In this document: one piece after another, positions 1 to 7,046 of the stretch
How the letters are laid out: each line of letters starts with the position of its first letter
How positions within the stretch are numbered: the stretch's first letter is position 1
DNA from: JAZNQN01 sp045656005
Lineage (GTDB): Bacteria > Bacillota > Clostridia > UMGS1883 > UMGS1540
Length of the DNA: 14,209 nucleotides
Direction: 5' to 3'
NCBI GenBank assembly: GCA_045656005.1
Contig: JAZOQG010000017.1
Location: forward strand, 1 to 14,209
Position numbers and translations under genes: made by a program
Notes under the pieces: model-generated
Databases searched by the model: none
Seen by the model: only the letters and a program-made list of their open reading frames with translations
Told to the model about the DNA's origin: nothing

Positions 1-275
1 TCCATCCAGTTATTTATTGGACCTGCTTCTTCTTTTGTTGGAGTACAGATAAATGTTCTGTCCTCTACACGAGCAACGTCGTTTTCTGCTGTTCTGTGAT
101 AGTAGCATCCGGGAAGTTTATCCTGATTTAATTTAATTATCTCACCGGTTGCAACTGCTTCCTGACGAAGTGCTTCAAGCTGATCTTCACATCCGGTAAT
201 CCAAACAACATTATCAGGCTTACACATAGCTTTCATTTCTTCAAGCCATGTTAAAACTGCTTTGTTTTCAGTCAT
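1..275 (-). CDS. pckG: Phosphoenolpyruvate carboxykinase (GTP), N-terminal part, cut by window edge
   Basis: The first 91 residues are present; the rest lies beyond base 1. GTP-dependent PEP carboxykinase interconverts oxaloacetate plus GTP with phosphoenolpyruvate plus CO2 and GDP in the cytosol. Depending on the organism it serves gluconeogenesis or the anaplerotic, fermentative direction. Visible family signatures are NDVARVEDRTFICT at residues 65-78 and AGPINNWM at residues 84-91. Arg69 in the DVARV segment matches, by my recollection of the family, the conserved arginine that contacts PEP or oxaloacetate (Arg87 in mammalian cytosolic PEPCK). The start is an ATG at 275 preceded by AAAGGAGA, with a promoter upstream at 321-349, so it is probably the first gene of its own transcript. 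The match is to the GTP family, not the ATP-dependent family common in Bacillus. Identity is secure for the visible part; nothing can be said about the kinase-type P-loop, which is off the window. Confidence 0.93.
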   Translation of the reverse strand, partial: MTENKAVLTWLEEMKAMCKPDNVVWITGCEDQLEALRQEAVATGEIIKLNQDKLPGCYYHRTAENDVARVEDRTFICTPTKEEAGPINNWM

Positions 276-320
276 GATTATCTCTCCTTTTATTAATAAT
301 TTCAAATTCGTTCGTTATAC

Positions 321-349
321 ATTATACTACAACTTTTTTCAAATTGCAA
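321..349 (-). promoter_or_regulatory. Sigma-A type promoter for pckG
   Basis: Read on the minus strand, TTGCAA (344-349) is followed after exactly 17 bases by TATAAT (321-326). The -10 is a perfect consensus and the -35 matches TTGACA at four of six positions. The expected start point is near 314, leaving a leader of about 40 bases before the pckG ATG. The promoter begins about ten bases after the rsmA stop codon, so pckG can be expressed independently of the upstream operon. I see no operator-like palindrome in the leader. Confidence 0.75.
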
Positions 350-358
350 ACATTTTTA

Positions 359-1216
359 CTAAATTTTAGAAAAAATATTTGAAAGTGCAGCAAAGTCTTC
401 GATTGAGAGCCTTTCTCCCCTTATCATCGGGTCTGCACCTATCTTTTCCAAAGCGGATAAAATGTTTTCTTTTGAGCCAAATTTTCCGCTGTTTAAAAGG
501 CAGTTTACCAAAGTTTTTCGTCTTTGCGAAAATGCTGCTTTTATAAGTGAGAAAAATTTTTCTTCGCTTATAAGCTTTACGGGTGGCTCTTTTCTGACGC
601 GAAGGCACAAAACTGCAGAGTCTACTTTTGGAGCAGGTACAAAAAGTGATGCCGGCACCGTGCAAACGATTTCGGGTTCGCAGTAGTAGTTTACGGAAAC
701 TGTTACCGCACCATACTCCTTACCGCCGCTTTTTGCACATATTCTCTCTGCCACTTCCTTCTGCACCATAACAACAATATTTTTAAGAGGAAGACGTTCT
801 TCGAGAAGTTTTAAAATAATCGGGGTTGTGATGTAATATGGAAGATTTGCCGCAACGCTTACCTCCATGTCTCCGAATTTTTCTTTTAAAAGCTCATTTA
901 AATCGAGCTTTAAAACATCTTCAAATATAACCTCTACATTGTCAAAACCCATGAGGGTTTCGTTTAAAACAGGTTCTAAATTTTTGTCAATTTCAACCGA
1001 AACCACTTTTTTCGAAGCTGATGCAACAGCGGCTGTAAGCGTTCCGAAACCGGGACCTATTTCAAGTATTCCGCAATTTTCTGCATCCGCAGCCTTTACT
1101 ATTTCAAAAAGTACATCTTCGCTTTTTAAAAAGTTTTGTCCAAGGCCATGCTTAAACTTAAAATCATATTTTTTGCAAAGATATTCAATTGTGTTTTTAT
1201 CTGTTAATGAATACAA
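359..1216 (-). CDS. rsmA: 16S rRNA dimethyladenosine transferase RsmA (KsgA)
   Basis: RsmA uses S-adenosylmethionine to dimethylate two adjacent adenines (A1518 and A1519, E. coli numbering) near the 3' end of 16S rRNA, a late checkpoint in 30S assembly. The 285-residue protein has the usual length. The N-terminal KHGLGQNFL (22-30) is the conserved lead-in to the SAM domain, LEIGPGFGTLT (51-61) is motif I, NLPYYITTP (124-132) is the catalytic motif IV, FVPAPKVDSAVL (192-203) follows, and QRRKTL (231-236) lies in the C-terminal helical domain. The start is a TTG at 1216: no ATG occurs before residue 89, well past the SAM motif, and AGGAGAG sits six bases upstream. It follows the NahK-like kinase gene by 18 bases and is probably the last gene of that transcript. 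No hairpin terminator is visible after its stop. Loss of this enzyme gives kasugamycin resistance in characterised bacteria. Confidence 0.97.
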   Translation of the reverse strand: MYSLTDKNTIEYLCKKYDFKFKHGLGQNFLKSEDVLFEIVKAADAENCGILEIGPGFGTLTAAVASASKKVVSVEIDKNLEPVLNETLMGFDNVEVIFEDVLKLDLNELLKEKFGDMEVSVAANLPYYITTPIILKLLEERLPLKNIVVMVQKEVAERICAKSGGKEYGAVTVSVNYYCEPEIVCTVPASLFVPAPKVDSAVLCLRVRKEPPVKLISEEKFFSLIKAAFSQRRKTLVNCLLNSGKFGSKENILSALEKIGADPMIRGERLSIEDFAALSNIFSKI

Positions 1217-1222
1217 TTTTGT

Positions 1223-1229
1223 CTCTCCT
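1223..1229 (-). promoter_or_regulatory. Ribosome binding site fixing the TTG start of rsmA
   Basis: AGGAGAG on the minus strand lies six bases upstream of the TTG at 1216-1214, ideal spacing. It lies in the 18-base gap after the kinase gene. With no nearby ATG in frame, it supports TTG as the true start of rsmA. Confidence 0.7.
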
Positions 1230-1234
1230 GCATC

Positions 1235-2320
1235 TTATAAGTATTTTTTAATTATATCCTGCATTTTATTCATGTTTTCTTCCATGGAAAGTGCAAGTTT
1301 CATCTGGCAACGTGCCCTGTCAAGGTTCTGACCTTCTCTGTGAATTTTAAAATACTTGTCACCCATTATATGGTCTGCCAGAAATCTTGAGGCAAGCTCA
1401 AGTGTAATTACCAAAGCACCAAGTGGCATATTCTCGATTTCGCATTTTGTAAGGTTTTCTCCTATCTCGGACATAAAGCCTTCCGCAAAAGCATTGTAAA
1501 GTGTCATGTCAAGATAAACCTTATCGAGGTCCACTTCGTCTTCCTCAGCGGAATTTGCCGCAAAGCGTATTGCATCGCCAAAATCAAGAACACTAAGACC
1601 CGGCATTACCGTATCAAGGTCTATAACACAAAGTGCCTCTCCGCTTTTTTCATCAATAAGAATATTATTAAATTTCGTATCATTATGCACAACTCTTAAA
1701 GGAAGTTTTCCTTCATCTGTCATTTTCACAAGTGAACACATGATGTCTTTTCTTTTTATGAAAAATTCTATTTCTTCACGAACACTTTCCGCTCTGCCAA
1801 CAGGATTTTCCTCTACTGCATCCATAAGCTGACTGAAGCGAAGGCTTGTATCGTGAAATGAAGGTATTGTTTCAATAAGAGTGTCCATCGGAAAATCCGA
1901 GAGCATTGCCTGAAATTTTCCAAACCCCGCCCCTGCACTTTTAAGCTGCATGGGATTTTCAACAGTATCTACAGTATATGAACCATCTACAAAAATATAA
2001 AGTCTCCAGAAGTTTCCCTCTTCATCTTCATAATATGGCAGTCCGTTTTTTGCCTTTATAACGGTAAGACATTCTCTTTCTGCATCACCGCCTGCCATTT
2101 TTATTTTTTTCTTTAAAAACTCTGTAACCGCAACAATATTGTCCATAACCGCAGGCGGATTTTTGAAAACATATTTGTTTATTGTCTGCAAAGTATATTT
2201 TTTGTTTCCTATGCTTACTCTGTATGTAGTATTAATATGCCCTGTTACAATGCTTTTAACCTCATTTATTTCACCCGAAATATCAAAATTAGACATTATT
2301 TTTTTAACAGTATTAATCAT
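1235..2320 (-). CDS. NahK-like N-acetylhexosamine 1-kinase family phosphotransferase
   Basis: This 361-residue protein belongs to the aminoglycoside phosphotransferase/choline kinase fold. It resembles, along its whole length as I recall it, bifidobacterial N-acetylhexosamine 1-kinase (NahK), which phosphorylates GlcNAc or GalNAc at C1 with ATP. Key segments are GHINTTY (27-33, nucleotide loop), FWRLYIF (104-110), HNDTKFNNIL (212-221, catalytic loop with Asp214 as likely base), VIDLDTVMPG (232-241, metal site) and LDFGDAIRF (245-253). The true start is the ATG at 2320. An in-frame TTG twelve bases upstream begins the GGAGG ribosome binding site itself and cannot be the start. The gene sits 30 bases after trmK and 18 before rsmA. 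No sugar phosphorylase, epimerase, nucleotidyltransferase or transporter is nearby, so the usual NahK partners are absent and the substrate is uncertain. An amino-sugar salvage role is inference; a related small-molecule kinase is the main alternative. Confidence 0.8.
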   Translation of the reverse strand: MINTVKKIMSNFDISGEINEVKSIVTGHINTTYRVSIGNKKYTLQTINKYVFKNPPAVMDNIVAVTEFLKKKIKMAGGDAERECLTVIKAKNGLPYYEDEEGNFWRLYIFVDGSYTVDTVENPMQLKSAGAGFGKFQAMLSDFPMDTLIETIPSFHDTSLRFSQLMDAVEENPVGRAESVREEIEFFIKRKDIMCSLVKMTDEGKLPLRVVHNDTKFNNILIDEKSGEALCVIDLDTVMPGLSVLDFGDAIRFAANSAEEDEVDLDKVYLDMTLYNAFAEGFMSEIGENLTKCEIENMPLGALVITLELASRFLADHIMGDKYFKIHREGQNLDRARCQMKLALSMEENMNKMQDIIKKYL

Positions 2321-2325
2321 ATTTT

Positions 2326-2330
2326 CCTCC
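2326..2330 (-). promoter_or_regulatory. Ribosome binding site fixing the kinase start
   Basis: GGAGG on the minus strand lies five bases upstream of the ATG at 2320-2318. The in-frame TTG at 2332 overlaps this motif, so the longer reading with four extra residues is ruled out. Confidence 0.8.
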
Positions 2331-2350
2331 AAAAGGGAATTTAAAAAATA

Positions 2351-3049
2351 TTAAAGTTTATAAAAACACTCATCATTTTTAATTTTTTCTTTCAATTCCT
2401 TTAAAAGACTTGTATATTTCATGAGCTTTTCCTTGTCGCAGTTTTGCGATTTTGTAAGTCCTATAATAACCTTTGAAAACTTTTGTCGGAGTTTTTCTGC
2501 ATACTTAAAATAAAGCTCATTTTTGGGAATCAGGGCACCGAGAAACTTTTCAAGCTCCGAAGGCTCAAATTCCCCGTCGCAAACCTTTAAGATATTATAA
2601 ATATGATTTTCTTCCTCAACGAGATTATGCTCAAGTATTTTAAACCCGTTTTTTGCGAGATAATCCATAAGGTAGTCTATAGCCGTCATAGGCTGCAGAA
2701 TGTAGGTTTTACCCCTTACACCCACGCTTAATATTTCCGAAATCAAAACTCCGCCCATGCCTGCAATAATTACTGTGTCATAATCCGTGGCATCTATATT
2801 ACGAAGCCCGTCAGACTTTTTAGTTTTAATTTTTTCGGAAAGATTATATTTTGAAATATTTTTTTCTGCAGCTTTTAAAGGTCCGTCGTTTACATCTGCC
2901 GCCAGAGCCTTATCCGAAATACCCGCCTTTACAAGGTAAATGGGAATATACCCATGGTCGCACCCCACATCTATAACCGATGCGCCCTTGTCAACCATTA
3001 AAGCAATTCCCAACATCCTGTCTGTCATTAAATTTTTAATATTTTCCAT
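2351..3049 (-). CDS. trmK: tRNA (adenine(22)-N1)-methyltransferase TrmK
   Basis: TrmK methylates N1 of adenine 22 in the D-arm region of certain tRNAs, using S-adenosylmethionine; B. subtilis YqfN is the type member. The 232-residue protein has a Rossmann-like SAM domain: VIDVGCDHGYIPIYL at 25-39 (motif I), AADVNDGPLKAA at 50-61 (acidic motif II), and VIIAGMGGVLISEIL at 93-107, the family hallmark. ILQPM (117-121) and VEEENHIYNILKV (144-156) follow. The last 45 or so residues are lysine- and glutamate-rich and predicted helical, matching the C-terminal coiled coil of the family. The ATG shares one base with the rpoD stop codon (TAATG), so translation is probably coupled to rpoD; no separate promoter is seen. 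The rpoD-trmK adjacency is typical of Firmicutes. In many of them a Nif3/YqfO-type gene comes next; here its place is taken by a kinase gene. Confidence 0.93.
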   Translation of the reverse strand: MENIKNLMTDRMLGIALMVDKGASVIDVGCDHGYIPIYLVKAGISDKALAADVNDGPLKAAEKNISKYNLSEKIKTKKSDGLRNIDATDYDTVIIAGMGGVLISEILSVGVRGKTYILQPMTAIDYLMDYLAKNGFKILEHNLVEEENHIYNILKVCDGEFEPSELEKFLGALIPKNELYFKYAEKLRQKFSKVIIGLTKSQNCDKEKLMKYTSLLKELKEKIKNDECFYKL

Positions 3050-4125
3050 TATTCAAGAAAATCCTTAAGCTTTTTACTGCGGCTCGGATGACGCAGTTTT
3101 CTTAAAGCCTTTGCCTCAATCTGTCTTATTCTTTCTCTTGTAACATTGAAGACCTTGCCAACTTCTTCAAGAGTTCTGGGTCTCCCGTCATCAAGACCGA
3201 ATCTTAAACGCAGTACCTTTTCTTCTCTTGCGGTAAGTGTATCCAAAACACCCATGAGCTGTTCCTTTAAAAGCATGAAAGAAGCAAGTTCACTGGGGGC
3301 GGGAGCATCGTCATCAGGAATAAAGTCACCAAGATGACTGTCTTCCTCTTCACCGATAGGAGTTTCAAGTGAAACAGGCTCCTGCGCAATTTTCATTATT
3401 TCTCTTACCTTTTCAACGGACATATTCATTTCTTTTGCGATTTCCTCGGGCTGCGGGTCACGGCCAAGTTCCTGCAAAAGCTGTCTTGAAACGCGGATAA
3501 GTTTATTAATAGTTTCAACCATGTGAACGGGAATTCTTATAGTTCTCGCCTGGTCTGCAATAGCACGGGTTATAGCTTGTCTTATCCACCATGTTGCATA
3601 GGTACTGAATTTATATCCCTTAACATAGTCAAATTTTTCAACGGCTTTAATAAGACCCAGGTTACCTTCCTGAATAAGGTCAAGGAAAAGCATACCTCTT
3701 CCTACATATCTTTTTGCAATGCTTACAACAAGACGAAGGTTAGCTTCTGTAAGGCGTTTCTTAGCCTCCTCATCACCCTCCGACATTTTTCTCGCAAGCT
3801 CAATTTCCTCATCACCTGAAAGAAGTGGTACTTTACCAATCTCTTTTAAGTACATTCTTACATGGTCATCAACATTAATACCCTCGGGAACAGAGATGTC
3901 TATTTCTTCTTCATTGATTGCGATTTCCTTTAAATCTTCATCAATGTCTCCTACAACTTCAACTCCGAGCTGTTCCAACGTTTCGTAAATTTTGTCAATT
4001 TGTTCGGGACCCAAGTCGAATTCTTCCAGCGAATCCATAATTTCCTTGTAGGTTAAAAGCCCCTTCTTTTTGCCTTTTTCCAAAAGCTCCTTAACTGCAT
4101 TTTTTTTGGTTGCTGTATCGCTCAT
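3049..4125 (-). CDS. rpoD: Primary RNA polymerase sigma factor RpoD (SigA)
   Basis: This is the housekeeping sigma-70 factor that directs RNA polymerase to most promoters. At 358 residues it has the compact size seen in Firmicutes, without the long non-conserved insertion of proteobacterial RpoD. In order: a region 1.1-like helical domain (about 8-60); region 1.2 DDHVRMYLKEIGKVPLL (86-102); region 2 with LRLVVSIAKRYVGRGM (130-145), DLIQEGNLGLIKAVEKFD (149-166) and GYKFSTYATWWIRQAI (170-185), which bind core enzyme and melt the -10; region 3 to about residue 255; the sigma-finger segment GEEEDSHLGDFIPDD (258-272); and the region 4.2 helix-turn-helix RTLEEVGKVFNVTRERIRQI (317-336) that reads the -35. 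A strong GAGGAGGG site stands six bases before the ATG. It lies 28 bases after dnaG in the classic primase-sigma operon and overlaps trmK by one base. I saw no convincing separate promoter in the end of dnaG. Confidence 0.98.
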   Translation of the reverse strand: MSDTATKKNAVKELLEKGKKKGLLTYKEIMDSLEEFDLGPEQIDKIYETLEQLGVEVVGDIDEDLKEIAINEEEIDISVPEGINVDDHVRMYLKEIGKVPLLSGDEEIELARKMSEGDEEAKKRLTEANLRLVVSIAKRYVGRGMLFLDLIQEGNLGLIKAVEKFDYVKGYKFSTYATWWIRQAITRAIADQARTIRIPVHMVETINKLIRVSRQLLQELGRDPQPEEIAKEMNMSVEKVREIMKIAQEPVSLETPIGEEEDSHLGDFIPDDDAPAPSELASFMLLKEQLMGVLDTLTAREEKVLRLRFGLDDGRPRTLEEVGKVFNVTRERIRQIEAKALRKLRHPSRSKKLKDFLE

Positions 4126-4153
4126 AAAAGTCCCTCCTCTCCTATGTTTATTA

Positions 4154-5893
4154 TCATTTTGTACCTCTCTGCATTACAAGGCGGTTAATTTCTTCTATAT
4201 TCCCCGACTTTAATGCTTCTTCTATTAAGTAATTATGTTTTTCTTTTTTTATAACTGCAATAATTTCATCGCAGGCTTTTATGCCGTCATCAAAATGAAC
4301 ACTTAAAGACATTGCCGCAGCAGCATCTGCCTGCTCTTCTTTTGGAAGGTGACCGATTAAAGCCGCACTGTCTATGTCAAATTTTTCTTTCAGTATGTCA
4401 ATAATGTGAGTGTGAACATCTTTTGTGAAAAAGCCGTCACTTATTTGTGCATAATATTTATCAAAGAGCGACTTGTCCGACAAGAGTATAGAAATAAGTT
4501 TCCTTTCAGCATTTATCAGCTTTCCTTCACTAATTCGCTCTTTTGGAATATTTGTTTTAATGCTTTCCCTGATTTCTTTTTTCTGCTCAGCTTTAATGCT
4601 TCGCCTTTGATATTTTGAAATCTCCGTTTCTATTGCAGATGCGGAAATGTTTGTTTTTTCAGAAATCTGCTTTATGAAAACATCGCGCTCAACACTGTTA
4701 TATACACCGCCCAAAACCTTTGCCGCCGCAGATACAAACTCAATCTTCTGATTATCGTCCTTTAAGTTATATTGTCGCTCCAGTTCAAAAATTTTATACT
4801 GCGTAACTGATTTTGCAGATAAAACTGCATCTTCAAAGGCTCTCTGCCCGTTTTTTCTCACGAATTCGTCAGGGTCTTTCCCATCGGGCAGATGGAGTAT
4901 TTTTATGTTAACGGGTAATCCCGAAAAAACCTCTATGGCACGCATGGTTGCTTTTTGCCCTGCACCGTCTGTGTCAAAACAAAGAACCACTTCAGGCACA
5001 AACCTCGAAATGAGCCTTGCCTGTTCGGGAGTAAACGAAGTGCCAAGTGCCGCAACGGCATTTGTTACGCCGTACTGATAAAGCGACAAAACATCCATAT
5101 ACCCTTCAACCAATATCAGATTTTTCGGTGATTTGTTTTTTGCAAGATTTAAATTGAACAAATTGTTTCTTTTGTTAAATACAGTCGTGTCCTGAGAGTT
5201 TAAATATTTTGGTCCGTCGCCCTCAAAAATTCTGCCGCCAAAGCCTAAAACATTTCCTCTTACATCTATTATGGGAAACATTAGTCTGTCCCTGAATTTA
5301 TCATAAACTCTTCCGCTCTCGCTTTTCCCCGAAACTCCTGCTATCAAAAGTTCCTCTTTGCGAAAACCGAGTGACAAAAGATGATTTGTAAGGCTTTGCC
5401 ACGAAGAGGGGGCATATCCTAAGCCGAAAACAGTTATCATTTGCGGAGAAATACCGCGCTTTTTAACATACTCCTGCGCTTTTTTACCGCCTTCTGATAA
5501 CAGGCACGAACGATAAAACTTTGCACTTTCTTTATTAATACGATAAATGCGTTGTTTTTGCTCGTATCTTTCCTGCTCCTCTTTTGAAAAGCTGGAAGAA
5601 TCTATATTAATATTTACTCTTTCCGCTAAAAATTTAATTGTTTCAACGTAGTCAAGATTTTCTGCCGCCTCAATAAACCCAACAACATTTCCTCCCTTGC
5701 CGCAACCGAAGCAGTAATAAAGCTGCCTGTCAAGCGATACATGGAAAGATGGCGTTTTCTCCTTGTGAAACGGACAAAGTCCTACCAGCGAATTTCCGTT
5801 TCTTTTAAGATGGGTGTAATTTGATGCAACCTCACCTAAATCATTTGCGGAAATTATTTCCGAAATCAACTGTTCGGGAATTTTTTCAGCCAT
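4154..5893 (-). CDS. dnaG: DNA primase DnaG
   Basis: DnaG synthesises the short RNA primers for lagging-strand DNA replication, working with the replicative helicase at the fork. The 579-residue protein is near normal length. The N-terminal zinc-binding domain has the CHC2 ligands Cys40 and His43 (LCPFHKEKTPSFHVS) and Cys61 and Cys64 (YYCFGCGKGGNVVGF). The RNA polymerase core follows: YAPSSW (160-165), RLMFPIIDVRGNVLGFGGR (203-221), the TOPRIM glutamate Glu263 in LVEGYMDVLS, and the metal-binding aspartates of CFDTDGAG (305-312) and GKDPDEF (338-344). Roughly the last 130 residues form the divergent helical helicase-interaction domain. GGAGAGG lies five bases before the ATG. A leader of 133 bases separates it from dgt upstream; rpoD follows after 28 bases. 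The stop TGA is followed in frame by TAA, TAA, ACA and TAG. Confidence 0.98.
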   Translation of the reverse strand: MAEKIPEQLISEIISANDLGEVASNYTHLKRNGNSLVGLCPFHKEKTPSFHVSLDRQLYYCFGCGKGGNVVGFIEAAENLDYVETIKFLAERVNINIDSSSFSKEEQERYEQKQRIYRINKESAKFYRSCLLSEGGKKAQEYVKKRGISPQMITVFGLGYAPSSWQSLTNHLLSLGFRKEELLIAGVSGKSESGRVYDKFRDRLMFPIIDVRGNVLGFGGRIFEGDGPKYLNSQDTTVFNKRNNLFNLNLAKNKSPKNLILVEGYMDVLSLYQYGVTNAVAALGTSFTPEQARLISRFVPEVVLCFDTDGAGQKATMRAIEVFSGLPVNIKILHLPDGKDPDEFVRKNGQRAFEDAVLSAKSVTQYKIFELERQYNLKDDNQKIEFVSAAAKVLGGVYNSVERDVFIKQISEKTNISASAIETEISKYQRRSIKAEQKKEIRESIKTNIPKERISEGKLINAERKLISILLSDKSLFDKYYAQISDGFFTKDVHTHIIDILKEKFDIDSAALIGHLPKEEQADAAAAMSLSVHFDDGIKACDEIIAVIKKEKHNYLIEEALKSGNIEEINRLVMQRGTK

Positions 5894-5929
5894 GTATTCC
5901 TCTCCAAAAACAATTTTTATCTATGCTTA

Positions 5930-5953
5930 AAATTCGACACCATGACCGAATTT
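5930..5953 (-). repeat. Inverted repeat in the dnaG leader
   Basis: The arms AAATTCG (5947-5953 on the minus strand) and CGAATTT (5930-5936) are perfectly complementary around a 10-base centre. As RNA, two further G-U pairs could form inside and one outside. It lies about 40 bases upstream of the dnaG ATG and downstream of the probable -10 box, so it could be a 5'-leader hairpin or an operator. It is not followed by a T-run, so it does not look like an intrinsic terminator. The low GC content makes the hairpin only moderately stable. Confidence 0.45.
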
Positions 5954-5987
5954 CCTTCTTTTTTTGTTAAATTTAAAGAAGTGTTTC

Positions 5988-6016
5988 ATTATAAAAGTTT
6001 AACCAGGTTTATGGAA
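5988..6016 (-). promoter_or_regulatory. Probable promoter for dnaG-rpoD-trmK
   Basis: A perfect TATAAT (5988-5993, minus strand) lies in the 133-base gap between dgt and dnaG. At 17-base spacing the -35 would be TTCCAT (6011-6016), a poor match, so this promoter is either weak or needs an activator. The better -35-like TTTACA at 6021-6026 is too far away (27 bases). The start point would fall near 5981, giving a leader of nearly 90 bases. Readthrough from dgt is also possible because no terminator is visible. Confidence 0.45.
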
Positions 6017-6026
6017 TTTATGTAAA

Positions 6027-7025
6027 TTATTTGTTCCATCCCTTTGGTATATAAATCTTTTCGAAAATATAAACTGCATATCTGTCTGTCATGCCTGCTA
6101 TATAGTCTATAACCTTCTGCTCTCTCTCAAGAAAACTGTCAGAAGGCATAATTGCGGAAACCTCACCAGGGTTTTCCATGAAATGCGAAAACAAAATTTT
6201 AATAACGTTTTCAGCTTTTCCCTCTTCAGTTTTTGCACTTGAACCTACGCTGTAAACATTTTCAAACATATATGAGCGAAGTGCGTACATAGCGTCGCTT
6301 ACCTCTTTGCTCATTATAATGTCATTTTTGTCAATGCTATTATTGATTATATCAAGAATTAAAGTTTCAATTCTGTCTGAATGAGTTTTTCCCAAAAGCT
6401 CCAAAGCATTTCTCGGAAGGTCAGAAATCTTTATAACCTTGCCTCGCACCGCATCGTCAATATCGTGGTTTATATATGCAATTTTGTCGGCAAAACGAAT
6501 GATTTTGCCTTCCAGAGTTTCGGGCATTTTAGTACCTGTGTGGTGCCTTATTCCGTCCAGAACTTCTGCAGTAAGATTTAACCCCTCTCCGTTTTCAACC
6601 GAGTCGCAAAGGCGAAAGCTTTGCTCGTTGTGGCAAAAACCGCCTGTGCAAACTTCGGAAAGAGCACGCTCTCCCGCATGACCGAAAGGTGTGTGTCCAA
6701 GGTCATGACCTAGTGCTATCGCTTCTGTTAAATCTTCGTTTAAACGAAGTGCTCTCGCTATTGTTCTTGCAATCTGGGAAACCTCAAGAGTATGCGTAAG
6801 CCTTGTTCTGTAGTGGTCCCCTTCAGGTGTTATAAAAACCTGTGTTTTATGTTTAAGTCTTCTAAATGATTTTGAATGAATTATTTTATCTCTGTCACGT
6901 TGAAAATCCGTTCGAACACTACATGGCTCAGAATAGTTTTTCCTGCCTTTTGTGTTTTCGGAAAGCATTGCATAAGGCGACAGAGTAAGTCTTTCAATTT
7001 CATATGTATGCTCGCGTATAGTCAC
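6027..7025 (-). CDS. dgt: Deoxyguanosinetriphosphate triphosphohydrolase-like HD-domain protein
   Basis: Dgt family enzymes cleave dNTPs to deoxynucleoside and triphosphate and so trim the dNTP pool; substrate range and allosteric control differ between members. This 332-residue protein is of the shorter type common in Firmicutes. The family opening DFQRDRDKIIHSKSFRRLKH (40-59) and TQVF (61-64) is followed by the HD metal site: THTLEVSQIAR (77-87, His78), GHDLGHTPFGHAGER (106-120, His107-Asp108) and ADKIAYINHDIDDA (179-192), which supplies the distal Asp. HNEQSF (132-137) and GIRHHTG (158-164) are also family motifs. The start is a GTG at 7025 with AAAGGAG six bases upstream; no ATG occurs until residue 20. 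It follows the flavoprotein gene by 21 bases and precedes dnaG, a frequent order in Clostridia that places dNTP control beside replication. The symbol is by family; dGTP preference is not shown by sequence. Confidence 0.92.
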   Translation of the reverse strand: MTIREHTYEIERLTLSPYAMLSENTKGRKNYSEPCSVRTDFQRDRDKIIHSKSFRRLKHKTQVFITPEGDHYRTRLTHTLEVSQIARTIARALRLNEDLTEAIALGHDLGHTPFGHAGERALSEVCTGGFCHNEQSFRLCDSVENGEGLNLTAEVLDGIRHHTGTKMPETLEGKIIRFADKIAYINHDIDDAVRGKVIKISDLPRNALELLGKTHSDRIETLILDIINNSIDKNDIIMSKEVSDAMYALRSYMFENVYSVGSSAKTEEGKAENVIKILFSHFMENPGEVSAIMPSDSFLEREQKVIDYIAGMTDRYAVYIFEKIYIPKGWNK

Positions 7026-7046
7026 AAAGTGCTCCTTTCGCGGAAT

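Noticed and set aside
867..1331. 154-codon plus-strand open frame opposite rsmA and the kinase gene
   Set aside because: Low-complexity Ser/Phe/Lys composition typical of the antisense of a real gene, no domain, and both genes beneath it are well supported.
2594..2622. TATAAT inside trmK as a possible promoter for the kinase gene
   Set aside because: No acceptable -35 at 16 to 18 bases; such hexamers are frequent in AT-rich coding sequence.
5930..5953. The dnaG-leader inverted repeat as an intrinsic terminator for dgt
   Set aside because: Short AT-rich stem with no T-run after it, and it lies downstream of the probable promoter.
5927..5989. A 20-codon basic, aromatic-rich minus-strand reading frame in the dnaG leader
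   Set aside because: It has no ribosome binding site, and its ATG overlaps the probable -10 box, so the promoter transcript would begin after the start codon. AT-rich DNA gives such short frames by chance.
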